A stretch of DNA of 64,000 bases, taken from positions 620,001-684,000 of the forward strand of contig JAWZYV010012397.1 in NCBI GenBank assembly GCA_038373885.1. The letters run 5' to 3'. Positions 55,150 through 64,000 of the stretch are shown piece after piece; position 1 is the stretch's first letter; each line of letters begins with the position of its first letter. The translations under genes and the position numbers were made by a program. The notes under the pieces were generated by a model. The model was given only the letters and a program-made list of their open reading frames with translations. It ran no database searches and was not told the origin of the DNA. The stretch is from Cheiracanthium punctorium (lineage: Eukaryota; Arthropoda; Arachnida; Araneae; Cheiracanthiidae).

Positions 55150-56388
55150 CTTTTTTCCTTTTCTTCCTCTTGTAAGAATTTCGCCAGAGAATGTATGACA
55201 TCTGAAATGCAATTCTATTTTCTCCATGAACAATCCTTTTTGCACCCACACTTGCTGTCACGAAGAAGACATTGTATTTTTTTCTTCCATATAGCCAACC
55301 TTTTTTAGCATTGAAGTGTCACTAGTGTATATTTTTTTTGCTCACCCCAATTGTATTTAATGTCTCATATAGCCAAGTTTTTCGCATTGAAGTGTTATTT
55401 GCAAATTTTTTTTTCATTCCACTCATAATTTCACTCTCATTGTATATCTGCAATATAACTTTTCCAGTGTTCTAAATGTGTTTCGTGTAATAACATTATG
55501 GAAGTGGTTTTCTTAATTCATATGTAACTTGTTAAATTTACTACATAATGTGAGTATTCATGTGCATGGTTTTCATCCCTCACAATACCTTTGATGACTC
55601 CCTTTCCTCTTAAAGACTATCTTAAACTTTCTGGTCACATGATTCTAGTGTATGAGAAGGAACTGATCAGCCTTCTCATTAGATAGTGTGCCACTCCCTT
55701 TGACCCTTTTATTCAACTTCTTTCTTTTTGTGTAGTGTCAACACATGCACCTGCTGCAGCCTGAATGTCTCACTTTATACCATTACAATAGTGCCTGACT
55801 TACAATTTTTTTTCTTCACCAGCCATAAGCTACAGCAATATTTTATTGAGTTCTTGTTTAGTGTAATATTTTCTTTCATGTTCCTACTTACAAATATATT
55901 ATGTACATGTACTGTGTTTTTTTTTCAGACTTTTGGGTACCCAGAGAGTGTATATATTATGAGGTGCTAGGGTATAAACAAAGGATCCTTTGCTAGCCCA
56001 ATTTTTTTTTCGTGTTTCTTTGGCCAAACGTTTTTTTTCTCTTACTGTATCTCATGACAATTGATTGTACATTTTTGCTAATTAGTTTAAATTTTTTCTT
56101 GATGCTTCAAAGTTTTTTTCTCTTGCTTTATTTGACATGCCTAATAATGTGAGATCAGATGTAGCGAATAACATAACTGCATTACCTTTTCTTGAGTATT
56201 TTACTACTGTGATACATGGAATGATATGGTACCATCCCAGATTTGGTGTAAGGACAGTATGTCCTGATTTCCTATTTATACCTCTTGTAGTCATTTTATA
56301 TTGTGCATGTCACTTTTTGTACAAAAGGGGATCTTGCAACACAAAAAAAAAATTTTTTCCTTGGCTTTAGTATTTTTTCTCTCGATGT
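55150..56388 (+). other. Non-coding 3' region of the gypsy element
   Basis: About 1.24 kb, T-rich. An imperfect internal duplication lies near 55290-55400 (ATAGCCAA followed by GCATTGAAGTGT). The longest plus-strand frames (55728-55970 and 56137-56370) lack an envelope-like signal or transmembrane layout that could be recognised, so no env is called. Confidence 0.65.
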
Positions 56389-56400
56389 GAGGGGAGGAAC
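56389..56400 (+). other. Polypurine tract
   Basis: GAGGGGAGGAAC, one base before the 3' LTR, is the expected primer for plus-strand synthesis. Confidence 0.85.
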
Positions 56401-56401
56401 A

Positions 56402-57443
56402 TGTGATGGAAATATCACATGTATTCCTGTTTTGCATTTTCTTTCATAAGTATTAATTTTACAATGTGTGTACTCCTGGTTCTTCCCCCCTTTTCCTTTT
56501 TAAAATGTTTTCCCCGACCAGCCAGGTTTTTTGTGTGCTTCCAATACGGCGGCACGCTTGCACCACGTGTTCCTTCTTCAACAGTCAGTGCGATTTTCGA
56601 GCATCTCGCCAACTCTTCATAATGAGGATCATAAGCGCCACTGGCAATCCGGCCATCACCTCCGCGGCAAAATATTTCATCATTCCCCGGGATGACGTCA
56701 GGGGTTTTCTGCCCGCGCTTGCCTTTGAACCAATCGCGGCGCTTTCTCCTCCCGGCCTGTGACGTCTGGCCGGGGTTGCCGAGAAAATTGGCGATGGCGA
56801 GCCGTCTGGAAAGAGCAAGACTTCACTTCACCTTTTTTTCACCCCGTAAGTACGACGCGCTAAGGAAGCGCTCCCCAACACGAACAGCGTGGCCTTTTTG
56901 CTGGAGGCGGCAGGAACAGTACCGTAGTAAATGTTTTAGGACCGATAAGTCTCCGTTAGGCAAATAAGACACCCCCTCCTTATTAAATTACTTCGGTTTA
57001 AATTTTCAAAAATATACAAAAGTTGCAAGCTCCCCTTTTCTGTAGTATTTGACCGAATTACATGGCGTGTGCGCCATTTTACCTTTTTGAAATACATCAT
57101 GTATAATCTATCTCCTTCTTGAATAGAACCCCATTAAATGTTCTTTCGCACTAATGTTAATGTACCGTACATTCTGCCAGTGAATAAAGTTCTCCTGTTA
57201 GTAAGTCTAGTTAGAGTGTTTGTCTTTCATGTGTGTTTCCCTTTTCTCTCACGGAAGATCTTCGAGCCCTGAACTACTGCTGGGGTAAGTCTTTGGTTTC
57301 CTTCTTTTCATATCTTTTGTGGTCACCGAATGTTGCATTTCTCGTAGGACTCTTTCACAACGCCATGTGCTGCGGCTAGCCTGATCATAGGTCAATTATA
57401 GCGTCTCCTTGGTCGCTCTTGCAACGCCCGTGTTTACGCTATA
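56402..57443 (+). repeat. 3' LTR of the gypsy element
   Basis: 1042 bp. It differs from the 5' LTR at six bases: two near 56525-56547, one each near 56886, 57051 and 57283, and one at 57431. It also has one C fewer in the C run near 56486. The CRE-like TGACGTCA (56693-56700) and AATAAA (57183-57188) are kept. Confidence 0.96.
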
Positions 57444-57448
57444 ACTTG

Positions 57449-57941
57449 CAAACATAAATCTGAAGCCACCCCAAAAGTGTCCGCGTGGGAAAAACCACCA
57501 CAAACCCAATCCCAGGAAAAGGATCACTCCTATGCACTACAAAACTTGGAAAATGCATCCAGCAAAAATAACGTAGTACCTCCACCAACTACTCAAGTCA
57601 CATCCGCCGAGGATTACAGTGAAATGTCGGAGGACGAAGAACCTTTTACAAAAAAAAACATGCATAAACCTACCAAAACTGAAACGCGTCCATGAAACAT
57701 CAAGGGCAAGCTAAAAAGCAGCTTCCAAAAGAACCGCAACAGAATACAACTAATAATACTGAAATGCACACATACTTTACAAACTTTATGGATATCATAA
57801 AATCTATCAAGGAGATATCTAAGATTATAGACAAAACTAAAATAGTCAACTAATTTAAAGAGCTTTCTTCAAAATTATCCAACATACTGAGCCTATTGAT
57901 CAGTTTGATGGAGCTCACTCAAAAGTATTTTATCCTATCTA
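57449..57941 (+). pseudogene. Jockey-like LINE ORF1, second part
   Basis: Directly after the gypsy duplication the frame reads KHKSEATPKVSAWEKPPQTQ, then NLENASSKNNVVPPPT and the acidic SEMSEDEEPFTKKN, then a stop at 57693. In another frame it continues TYFTNFMDIIKSIKEISKI and ELSSKLSNILSLLISLMELT up to the Tc1 element at 57942. This fits the Pro/Lys-rich C-terminal part of an ORF1 that began at 46189; SAWEKP after the zinc knuckles is a familiar element. ORF2 of this LINE is not seen. Confidence 0.65.
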
Positions 57942-59452
57942 CACTGGTGTAAGAAATTAAGAGAATTTGCAGACGTGGTCGATTAACTCGAGAACTACGG
58001 GACAGATTTTGATGAAATTTGATATGTACATACATTGAAACAATACAAAACAAATAACCATCAATAACTGTAATACATACTCATGATCGTGCGTAACACA
58101 CGTTGGAGTCGGAAGGTGTGAAACAGCGGTTGCAGAATAAACAAAATAATGGGTTAATAGACGGGTTAATAGGCGCTATGGTCCCCTTTTACAGATATAC
58201 AGGTCTCGGTGCGTAATTTCATACTTGAAATAAGAAAGTTTATCATTTCCTGAGGCAGTTGGTCCCACTCGTTCAGCAACGCTGTTTTCATTCTCTCGAT
58301 GGTTCTCGGAGGGGGTTTGGGAGTTGCAATTGCCCTCCCCAGAGTGCCCCAGACATGCTCTATAGGGTAAAGGTCAGGAGATCTGGCTGGCTAATCCATC
58401 CGGCGAATTTCCTCACTCTCTAGAAATTTGTCAACCAGGAGAGCTCTATGTGGCCTTTCGTTACCGTCCATTAAAATGAATTCAGGGCCAACTGCACCCC
58501 TGAAAAGGCGAACATAGGGCTCCAAGACCTCATCCCTATACCTCACATCAGTTACAGTGCCTCTTTCAAAGACATGGAGAAGTGTGCGGCCATCCAACAT
58601 GATGCCTGCCCAGACCATTAAACCTCCTCTGCCACAATGGTCGATTTCGCGGACATTGGAGGATAGGTAGCGGTCCCTGGTTCTCTCCATATGAACGTAC
58701 GGCGAGAATCTGTGTTTAGGCTGAACCGGGACTCATCAGTGAACAGAACTGTCGCCCTTTGATCCATACTCCAATCTCTATGCTCTCTGCACCATGCTAA
58801 ACGGATTCTCCTGTTCGTAGAAGAGAGCGGGACACAAACAGAAGGTCTTGCAAACAACCCTCTCTCACGAAGTCTTTTGGAAACAGTCACCCTTGATACA
58901 CGGGTTCCTGTGGCTGCAGACAAGTCACGAGAGAGCTGAGAAGCTGTAACACTCCTGTTACTCCTCGCTATAATGGACAAATCTTCTCCCGCCGCCGTGG
59001 CTCTTGGACAACCTTGCCCAGGCTTTCTCTCAATGAATCCGGTATCCTGGAACTGTTTTCATGTTACACACGAAGCTGGGCGTTAAATTGAAATCTACAA
59101 ATCTGGACTTGAGATTGGCCTGCTTCTAGCCGCCCCACAATTCGCCACCTCATTTCATTATCTAAACGTTGGTGGGTACTCATTTTTACTGTTACAATTT
59201 GAAATTAACCGATTGCTGCAAAGTAACAGCAAGAAATTCGCCGAGGTGTGTTAGCGAACGAAATGCGTCTTAACTTACGCGCGCGTATAAAGCTTGTTTC
59301 TCTACTTGCTCCGCCTACACACACGTATACGCTTACGTATTTCACGCACAAGATTTGCATTTTTGTCTAGAATCAGAGGTTTTACATTCAGTTCAGTTCT
59401 TTTCATGAAGTTTGATAAAATATGCAAATTCTCTTAATTTATTTCACCAGTG
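57942..59452 (-). mobile_element. Tc1-like transposon, inactive
   Basis: The ends at 57942-57971 and 59423-59452 are 30-bp inverted repeats (CACTGGTGTAAGAAATTAAG against CACTGGTGAAATAAATTAAG, then GAGAATTTGCA in both), matching at 28 of 30. The left flank is TA; the right flank is now TG, presumably a mutated TA. Length is 1511 bp. The transposase is on the minus strand and broken. The element lies at the end of the readable Jockey-like ORF1. Confidence 0.93.
58166..59183 (-). pseudogene. Tc1-like transposase, broken
   Basis: The start is the ATG at 59181-59183 (MSTHQRLDNEMRWRIVGRLE, a helix-turn-helix N-terminus). A stop follows FNAQLRV. The second helix-turn-helix lies in SVTASQLSRDLSAATGTRVS. 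The catalytic core begins with LFTDESRFSLNTDSRR (first Asp). A frameshift near 58680 is followed by RGGLMVWAGIMLDGRT. The second catalytic position reads LMDGNERPH, with Gly where DDN is expected. A stop replaces Trp before PARSPDLYPIEHVWG, which keeps the Glu of the DD34E triad. The end is CISVKGDHSAY and a stop at 58166-58168. The 1018-bp span is close to normal (about 340 codons), so decay is by point changes and small shifts. Confidence 0.92.
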
Positions 59453-60076
59453 TGATTGTTGTAAAAGTAACGAAAATATTAATACCCGTATGTATTCGTT
59501 ACTCTAAACTCACTACCTGTTAAAATAAATAAAAACTTTGTGAAAAAAAAAAACACATAAAATGTTACTTATAAGATGTTACGATCGTTTCGACCTTCAT
59601 CAGACAAGCCCTTTGACTCACCGAGCAGAGGGAACTGAAAAGATAAACAAACAAGCATGTTGCAACTAGTTAGAAGGAAAGGCGACCAAAACCATGGAGA
59701 GGGGAAAAAGGGGGAGAGGATAAAAGAAAAGAAAATAAGGACAAACAAAAATACATAAATAAATAATAATAACAAAATAAAAGCAGAAAAGAGCATAAAA
59801 CAAAAATAACATAAAAAACACAATTTTTTCAACAACATGCAGTACAGCACATAAGATATTTTTAATATATGTATAAAATAATAAAATAATAAAAAACATA
59901 AAGCAAAGACAGAAACACACACATAAACACCAAAACAAAATAAAAAGGGACAAACAAAAATTGATAAGGAAGAAAAAAAAGAGGGAAAAAAAGAGGAAAA
60001 CAGTAGCAGAAGAGAAAGGGGGAAAGAGAATAGAACCTTACAACAACAGCTTCCAAGCGGAATGAACGAAAGGAAC
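59453..60076. other. A-rich, T-poor stretch without genes
   Basis: From about 59686 to 60055 the plus strand is dominated by A and G with few T. Long minus-strand frames here are Phe/Leu/Val-rich because of this bias and are not called. Near 59576-59605 a segment with ACGATCGTTTCGACC and CATCAGAC recalls untranslated parts of some retroelements, but nothing confirms it. Confidence 0.5.
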
Positions 60077-60084
60077 GGAAGAAC

Positions 60085-60279
60085 CAGAGCCTGATTATGA
60101 CCAACAGGGGCCCCGGGCATTGATGAATTTTGGGGCCCCCATCTATGAAATTTGTTTTATTTTTCATAAAATTTTGATATAGAAAAGAATATTTCAGAAC
60201 AACATTGTATATTGGGGGCCCTTTGGAGCCGGGGGCCCTGAGCAAAGTCCCGATTTGCCCATGCGATAATAAGGCTCTG
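60085..60279. mobile_element. hAT-type miniature element with perfect 8-bp duplication
   Basis: The octamer GGAAGAAC is present at 60077-60084 and 60280-60287. The ends are CAGAGCCTGATTAT and, inverted, CAGAGCCTTATTAT. Subterminal GGGGCCCC-type words lie on both sides. The 195 bp code for nothing. The duplication length supports hAT. Confidence 0.85.
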
Positions 60280-60287
60280 GGAAGAAC

Positions 60288-62720
60288 CATCTTTCACAAG
60301 ACGTTCCAAGTGCTGGGTAATGAAAAAACCTTCCAAAAAATCAAGATGGGACAACGATTAAGAAGTGCACAATATCTTAGCCTTAGAAAACTGAAAACGA
60401 TGATTAGAATTGGGAGGTATTGGAAGATTTGGAAAGCTCGTGCTCTCATGCTCTTTGAGCCTAAATTTGAGAGCTCTTATGATTATTTGTAATTGAATAA
60501 TTATTTTTTAATAAATATTATTTAAGTATCTACAAAACTGTTATTAAGAATTTATTATAGGATATATCTCAATAACTTGATAATAAGCTGTATTTCAGTA
60601 TGTTGATTCAATTGGTATGTTGCTCTTGCAATTCCTTCCGTAGATCATTTTTTTTTCTATAGAATTCAAAGAGTGCATTTTGATCGTTTTTGTGTAATTT
60701 AAACGTATCAGTTATAGTGTAAGGAATTCATTTCAGTTCTCAATTTAATTATTATTGACAAGATATTTATAATCTCATTAATTTGTGGCGTTTTCTATTT
60801 TATTTTTTATTTATCATTTTTAGCTTCCATTTGTATTCTTTTCGCAGTATATTTTCTATTAAACTAAAAACATTATTATAAGAGATACTTCATAACTACA
60901 ATACAATTTTAAAAAGTCGTTTTTAACTTTTAGGAAAATATCGAATTATCCGAAAACAGAACCTCGATTTCTATATTGCATATTCAAAGAGTAAAAGGTG
61001 AAAAAAATTATTTTGCAACTTATTAATGTACAAATGTGTATAATCTGTAAAGAAATAATTATTTTCAATAGCCTATTGTTAGAGAACTGCAAACAAAATC
61101 CGAACACAAGTGATATCTTCTGTTATAATGAACGCATAAGCAAGAGAATAGCATAGTTTTGCTTCTGTAGACGGGCTGCATCATTGCGTGCAGAAAATTT
61201 TGTATTAGTGGTTAATCCTCATATTAAATCAGAATGCATATTGTGAAAGTTCAACTTCGAGCCTGTTTTTTGACTTCATACTTCTGTTTATCATGTCAGA
61301 AAGCGAGAAAACAATGGAAGCACAAAATTTCATTGATTTTCAATAAATAAGCAGCAGTGAAAAATTACTCATCTAATGTTAAAGAGAAATTTCAAGCTTT
61401 AATCCATTACCTTTAAAAATAATGAATGGATTTTTCATTATTTTTTTATCCTTAAAATAATTTATAAAAGCTTAAAGATAAAGATAGAGCTTCAGTTAGG
61501 ATTATACTTTTTTCTAATTAAGCAGGAATCACTAAATAATGTTTCAAAAAGTTATAAAGAGGAATATACATTTTTTTTTCATTAAAACGGCGAAAAAAGC
61601 CTCTTAAACTTTTTTTTATTCTTCAATATTTTTATATAATACTAACAAATATTTTTTAAAATATCATCTAATATAATTAAAATGGGAAATTGGTGAAACA
61701 TTATATACTACTAGTCTACAATGCCTTGATTTCTCAAATTCAGCTTTCTAATAGTGTAGCTAAATGACACACCACCCCAATGTCTAAGTTGTTCAATTTT
61801 GACTATTAAGCAAGAAATTTTCCTACCTGGGGTTAGACGGGGTTCAATAAATCGATTGGGCATAAAAAAAATAATGACTACGTAGAAAATTTCAAAGCTA
61901 TTCATGTAAGAAATAAACATGTAAATGACTCTCCAAAAAACTTAAAATTTTTATACAGAGGTGAAAAATCTTAACCTAAAACCATTGTTCTGAAACAGTT
62001 AAAAATATTATTTTCGCTAGAGTGTACTCTTCTATGCAATTTTAACAATTTTTTTGCTTGTGAAATTTTAAGATTTTGCGAGCAAGTAGCTATGACAAAG
62101 CGCATTGTAATTATCGTAGTGAAATATCCCAAGCCCACTATGTCCCGAGATTAGTCTGCGTAATTTAAATTTCATGTTTCATTTTTGAGTTCAGTAAGGT
62201 GTTCATAATATAATAAAATGATACGCAATTTTAATCAATTTAACTTTTTGTTTGGACATAACTGGAATTTTAAAATTTTTTCGGGCCTTATCTGTAAACC
62301 GTATTCGAGTGGTCTAATTCTAGGGATTTTTTTTCATTCGAGGAAATATTAAAAGAATATCTTGAGCATTTGTTTAATTTCAACAGCTTTTCATAAATGA
62401 TCTCAGCTCATATTTAAGCGTACCTCATATCTCAGAACGAAGTTGCTTATAGAGAATGGGCTTAATAAAATCTGCAATGAGCCGTTTAAGTTTACAGCCA
62501 CCTGTAAATGAATTTTGCAATTTAAAAAGTAACTATTTGTTAAATTTATACGTTTTCCCAAGATTATTTTTACTGAGCCGACACGATGCGTTTTTCTTTT
62601 ATTATAATTAGTACCAGGTTACCGAGCCATGCTCAGAATCTAAAGGCTCCTTAAGTGTAAAATAATGAATACGTAAATGCCTTGGCACGTATCAATAATC
62701 TTCATGGTTGCCAAAGATTT
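60288..62720. other. Gene-free AT-rich DNA
   Basis: No gene or structured repeat supported. The open frame at 60205-60492 begins inside the hAT element and has no domain. Confidence 0.45.
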
Positions 62721-63560
62721 TCATCGCTGTTGGATCACCCATACATTATCAGGTAAGCTTTGGTCGGCATTCAATGTTACAATGGTATATACTTTGTTTT
62801 GAAAAGGGATGCTAAATATTCGATGGTCGGTGCCATCAGAGTTGAGCAAAAAGTAGTTTAACGTAAGGTGCCTCCTTTCCTTCTGTAGCAGATCAACGAG
62901 GGTATCAGCGAAGATCTTGGGCGATGCATTCACTAACAGCGTCTTCATTACTTCAGAAATATATCTGTCCATATTGAGGACGTTCAAATTCAGCATCAAG
63001 AATTTGAGTTGGTTGAACTGTCAGATGAATGAGTTTATAAAAAAAATTCATCAAGTCTGTTATACACTGTTCGCAACGTAGCAGTACACACCAAAATCGT
63101 TAATAGTTTTACTCGTCATATACTGTGAACAAAGCCATTGTAAAGTATGCTTTCAAATTTCGAATTCTTTGAAATGTGGGTGACATCGAAGAAACAACCA
63201 CACCAATTCATTAGGAAATTCGGAATGTCCTACATCAATCTTACAGTCCCCAAAATGGTTTCGGTTAATTTTTGTTTTTACTGTTCAGAAAAATGCAAAG
63301 CTCCAGGGTGAATGCAATCCATGTTAAAAAGTTTTAAACTATGATAATAAGTACCCACATTTGTGGCAGCTTTGTAGATACTTACACTGTTTACCCGAAG
63401 TATTTGTCGACGTCTAGCTGTTCCATGTCGTTCTCCTTCCAAATACTAATCATCTGTTTCATCTGCTTGTGTTTTAACTGCACGTTCACACATTTGGGCT
63501 AAGTGCTGCTGTCGGTGATCATATGTTTCCACAGCTCGTTTTTGAGCTACACTTTCATGC
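62721..63560 (-). pseudogene. Helitron replicase-helicase, N-terminal remnant
   Basis: The minus strand from about 63555 reads AVETYDHRQQHLAQMCERAV then KTQADETDD, a charged repeat of the kind that opens arthropod Helitron proteins. After a stop comes MDCIHPGALHFSEQ, equivalent to their CxxCGALHF zinc segment with the second Cys replaced by Pro. Further on are IPNFLMNWCGCFF and FDVTHISKNSKF. The last block, open at 62721-62999, has LNYFLLNSDGTDHRIFSIPF and ends NVWVIQQR, resembling the segment before the Rep domain. Stops and shifts are many. The Rep nuclease and helicase are missing and no Helitron end was found. The call rests on weak but ordered similarity. Confidence 0.55.
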
Positions 63561-64000
63561 ATTTACGTCTTTATAATACATCTATGATGATAATTCTTTA
63601 CGATTGAAATTGTAAATTTCTCTATAGTGCTTCAATTCAAACATAAAATACTTATTTTTTTCTAATTCAAAGAAAATACATCATGCCTAAACAAATTCTA
63701 CAAACGTAAATTCAATCTTATAGATACATAAATATAGATGCCATAAAAGTATAATCTTACATAAATATGCTTTAAACATAATTTTATTTTATAAACTCAC
63801 CCTTAAGAAAATAAAAAGTGTAACGCAATTTAAATTATTAGTACAAAAGGACACTTCGAAATCATGAAATCAAAAACAGAATAGATCAAAAATATTCTTT
63901 TATAATAACCCTAACAACTACTTAAACGTTCACAATAATAGAACAAACGGATGGACTGAAGAAAATGGACTTCTAACCTCGAATAAATCAAAAATACATC
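63561..64000. other. Gene-free AT-rich DNA at the window edge
   Basis: No supported feature. Confidence 0.4.

Larger units (their letters stand above)
47724..57448 (+). mobile_element. Ty3/gypsy LTR retrotransposon, nearly intact
   Basis: LTRs at 47729-48771 and 56402-57443 enclose gag and pol in the order protease, reverse transcriptase, RNase H, integrase, which is the Ty3/gypsy order. A primer site, a leader, a polypurine tract and a 5-bp duplication (ACTTG at 47724-47728 and 57444-57448) complete it. There is no envelope frame. LTR divergence is six substitutions plus a one-base indel, indicating a young copy. The only clear coding lesion is one stop in pol. It lies in the ORF1 of an older Jockey-like LINE, whose halves can be read across the insertion. 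Confidence 0.96.

Noticed and set aside
55728..56370. Possible envelope gene after pol
   Set aside because: Frames are 77-80 codons, without a signal peptide, cleavage site or transmembrane layout that I can recognise. The region is T-rich untranslated sequence.
59569..60290. Overlapping minus-strand frames of 95-183 codons with hydrophobic sequence
   Set aside because: They are translations of an A-rich tract (Phe/Leu/Val runs) and cross the hAT boundary, so they are not membrane proteins.
1..64000. CRISPR arrays, bacterial operons, rRNA genes
   Set aside because: No regularly spaced repeats, no ribosome binding site pattern and no rRNA-like stretch. The retroelement and DNA transposon content is that of an animal genome.

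Overview
The window looks like repeat-rich, gene-poor nuclear DNA of an arthropod. A spider is my best guess. That rests on the overall character of the transposon proteins (I-like LINE, Ty3/gypsy, a Tc1 transposase, Helitron pieces, Psq-type pogo) and on the AT-rich background, so it is inference and not proof. I found no convincing host gene, rRNA, tRNA gene or CRISPR array. Everything that can be read as protein belongs to mobile elements.

Layout. 1-14.7 kb: AT-rich DNA with terminal-inverted-repeat elements (2937-3401, 7238-7940, 10202-10708), a pogo/Tigger-like Psq remnant (4427-4650) and a hAT-type element (10713-11924) with a 104-bp palindrome inside. 14.7-20.5 kb: a full-length non-LTR retrotransposon of the I type on the minus strand, with a 15-bp target-site duplication, an open ORF1 (gag, three zinc knuckles) and an ORF2 (endonuclease, reverse transcriptase, RNase H) broken by one stop and two frameshifts. 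22.8-23.4 kb: a GC-richer island that may hold old LTR pieces. 25-30 kb: several more TIR and hairpin elements, two of which repeat families already seen at 2.9 and 7.2 kb. 30.9-32.5 kb: a Helitron on the minus strand with both ends visible and a decayed helicase C-terminus. 34.8-35.7 kb: an 897-bp foldback element, followed by two further hairpins. 37.6-44.0 kb: small non-autonomous elements, a perfect 25-bp-arm palindrome and a long TA microsatellite.

46.2-59.5 kb is a nest. A decayed Jockey-like LINE ORF1 was invaded by a tRNA-derived SINE (13-bp duplication) and by a 9.7-kb Ty3/gypsy LTR retrotransposon (5-bp duplication). A Tc1-like element lies at the 3' end of the readable ORF1. The gypsy element is young: its LTRs differ by six substitutions and one indel in about 1042 bp. 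Its gag is intact, its pol has a single in-frame stop, and the two are joined by a textbook -1 frameshift signal (slippery heptamer, 6-nt spacer, stem-loop).

60.0-64.0 kb holds an A-rich tract, a hAT miniature element with a perfect 8-bp duplication, and a Helitron N-terminal remnant on the minus strand near the right edge. The elements do not work together as a pathway. The window is a record of successive insertions, and several end-to-end target duplications let the order be read.
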